Origin: Gordonia amicalis NBRC 100051 = JCM 11271
GTDB lineage: Bacteria > Actinomycetota > Actinomycetes > Mycobacteriales > Mycobacteriaceae
DNA length: 64,000 nt
Direction: 5' to 3'
Assembly (NCBI RefSeq): GCF_000332995.1
Contig: NZ_BANS01000027.1
Location: 1 to 64,000 of the forward strand
Shown here: one piece after another, positions 63,210-64,000 of the stretch
Layout: every line of letters starts with the position of its first letter
Numbering within the stretch: the stretch's first letter is position 1
Made by a program: the position numbers and the translations under genes
The notes under the pieces: generated by a model
What the model saw: only the letters and a program-made list of their open reading frames with translations
Told to the model about the DNA's origin: nothing
Databases searched by the model: none

Positions 63210-64000
63210 CACGACACCTTCTCGTACATGGTGACCACGCAGGCGCCGCCGAGTCCGAGATTGTGCTGCAACGCGATTCGGGCGTCGGTGACCTGGCGGT
63301 CGCCGGCCTGGCCGCGCAGCTGCCAGACCAGTTCGGCGCACTGTGCCAGACCGGTGGCGCCGAGCGGATGTCCCTTGGACAGCAGACCGCCGGAGGGGTT
63401 GGTCACCACACGTCCGCCGTAGGTGTTGTCGCCGTCGAGGATGAACTTCTCGGCCGTGCCCTCGGGGGTGAGGCCCAGCCCCTCGTAGGTGATGACCTCG
63501 TTGGTGCTGAAGCAGTCGTGCAGTTCGACCACGGGGATGTCGGTGGGCTCGACGCCGGACTGCTCGTAGACCTCCGCGGCGGCCTTGGCCGTCATGTCGT
63601 AGCCGGCGACACGCATCATGTCGGTGGTGTCGTAGGTGCCGGGCAGATCGGTGACCAGCGACTGGGCGCGGATACGAATGGTGGAGTCGATGCCGCGCGC
63701 ACGTGCGAACTCTTCGCTGCACACGATCGCGGCGGCGGCGCCGTTGGTCGGCGGGCAGCACATGAGGAGGGTGAGCGGGCCCCAGATCTGCTTGGAGTTC
63801 ATCACCGTGTCGAGATCGATGGGGTCACGGAACACCGCGTGCGGGTTGCGGCCGGCGTGCGTGCGGGCCTTCACCGACACCCGGCCGAAGATCTCGTTGG
63901 TGACGCCGTAACGGGACATGTACTCCACGCCCGCCCCACCGAACATCTTTGCGGCCATCGGAGCAGGCTGGTCACCGTTCGGGCGGGAGGCGGCGATGTT
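63209..64000 (-). CDS. SCP-x/lipid-transfer-type thiolase, C-terminal part
   Basis: The frame runs from the window edge to 63209; the N-terminal part is outside. The visible 263 residues carry VVELHDCFSTNEVITYEGLG, TNPSGGLLSKGHPLGATGLAQ (His of the GHPLGATG loop) and GLGGACVVTMYE (active-site-type Cys). This fits thiolases of the SCP-x/Ltp class acting on sterol or branched side chains. It is operon-linked by TGATG overlap to the two MaoC subunits, an arrangement like the ltp2-chsH1-chsH2 set of the cholesterol igr locus, though the substrate here is unknown. Confidence 0.85.
   Translation of the reverse strand, partial: NIAASRPNGDQPAPMAAKMFGGAGVEYMSRYGVTNEIFGRVSVKARTHAGRNPHAVFRDPIDLDTVMNSKQIWGPLTLLMCCPPTNGAAAAIVCSEEFARARGIDSTIRIRAQSLVTDLPGTYDTTDMMRVAGYDMTAKAAAEVYEQSGVEPTDIPVVELHDCFSTNEVITYEGLGLTPEGTAEKFILDGDNTYGGRVVTNPSGGLLSKGHPLGATGLAQCAELVWQLRGQAGDRQVTDARIALQHNLGLGGACVVTMYEKVS

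Overview
The window reads as chromosomal DNA of a high-G+C, mycolic-acid-containing actinobacterium, most likely Gordonia or a close relative. This is an inference from gene content and gene order. It carries a mycolate reductase (cmrA), a secreted cutinase-fold hydrolase, a 180-kDa-class NAD glutamate dehydrogenase, leaderless transcription starts and TGATG/ATGA/GTGA coupled genes. Several blocks follow the Mycobacterium tuberculosis order: orn / HerA-like ATPase / cmrA (Rv2511-Rv2509), and ssb-like / ettA / gdh / thioesterase / Rv2474c-like / aglA / glbO / HNH / DUF5130 / pepN / Rv2466c-like (Rv2478c-Rv2466c). Gene sets missing from that order stand out as insertions. I see no rRNA, CRISPR array, transposase or prophage.

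Left part (1-20 kb): the start of a DUF222/HNH gene with a candidate SOS box, a CopB-type P1B ATPase behind a copper-type palindrome, and a secreted cutinase-family protein preceded by a 22-codon leader ORF. A three-gene cassette follows (4889-8086): a TasA-like exported protein, an ER-type SipW signal peptidase and a second SipW-type exported protein with Ser/Glu-rich regions. Then come an ECF42-type sigma factor with its DGPF/YCII partner, tRNA-His, orn, a HerA-like ATPase, cmrA, fadH with a PadR regulator and a clear palindromic operator, an NCS2 permease, and a DUF1023 hydrolase coupled to a small helical protein.

Middle part (20-44 kb): tRNA-Arg, a CopD-CtaG fusion, a secreted chorismate mutase and an SSB paralogue. 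Between the SSB gene and ettA lies the most distinctive locus (24228-29255, minus strand). It encodes a GH26-like lipoprotein, a GAF-SpoIIE phosphatase (frameshifted here), a BcsA-like GT2 synthase with an extra helical domain of about 150 residues inside its catalytic core, a STAS antagonist and an RsbW-like kinase. All but the last pair of genes overlap by 1-4 nt, which suggests a polysaccharide synthase wired to a partner-switching module. ettA, gdh and the rest of the mycobacterial-order block follow.

Right part (44-64 kb): a fatty-acid desaturase, dctA divergent from a citrate/dicarboxylate-type two-component system, and a four-gene hypothetical operon ending in a decayed DUF5994 gene. 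Then pepN, and a catabolic region: a P450, its PDR-type reductase, an SDR and a short acyl-CoA-dehydrogenase-fold protein in one operon; another SDR; and a thiolase with two MaoC hydratases at the window edge. Two paralogous regulators, each with two TetR units in one chain, bracket the P450 operon. Strong hairpin terminators separate most convergent units.
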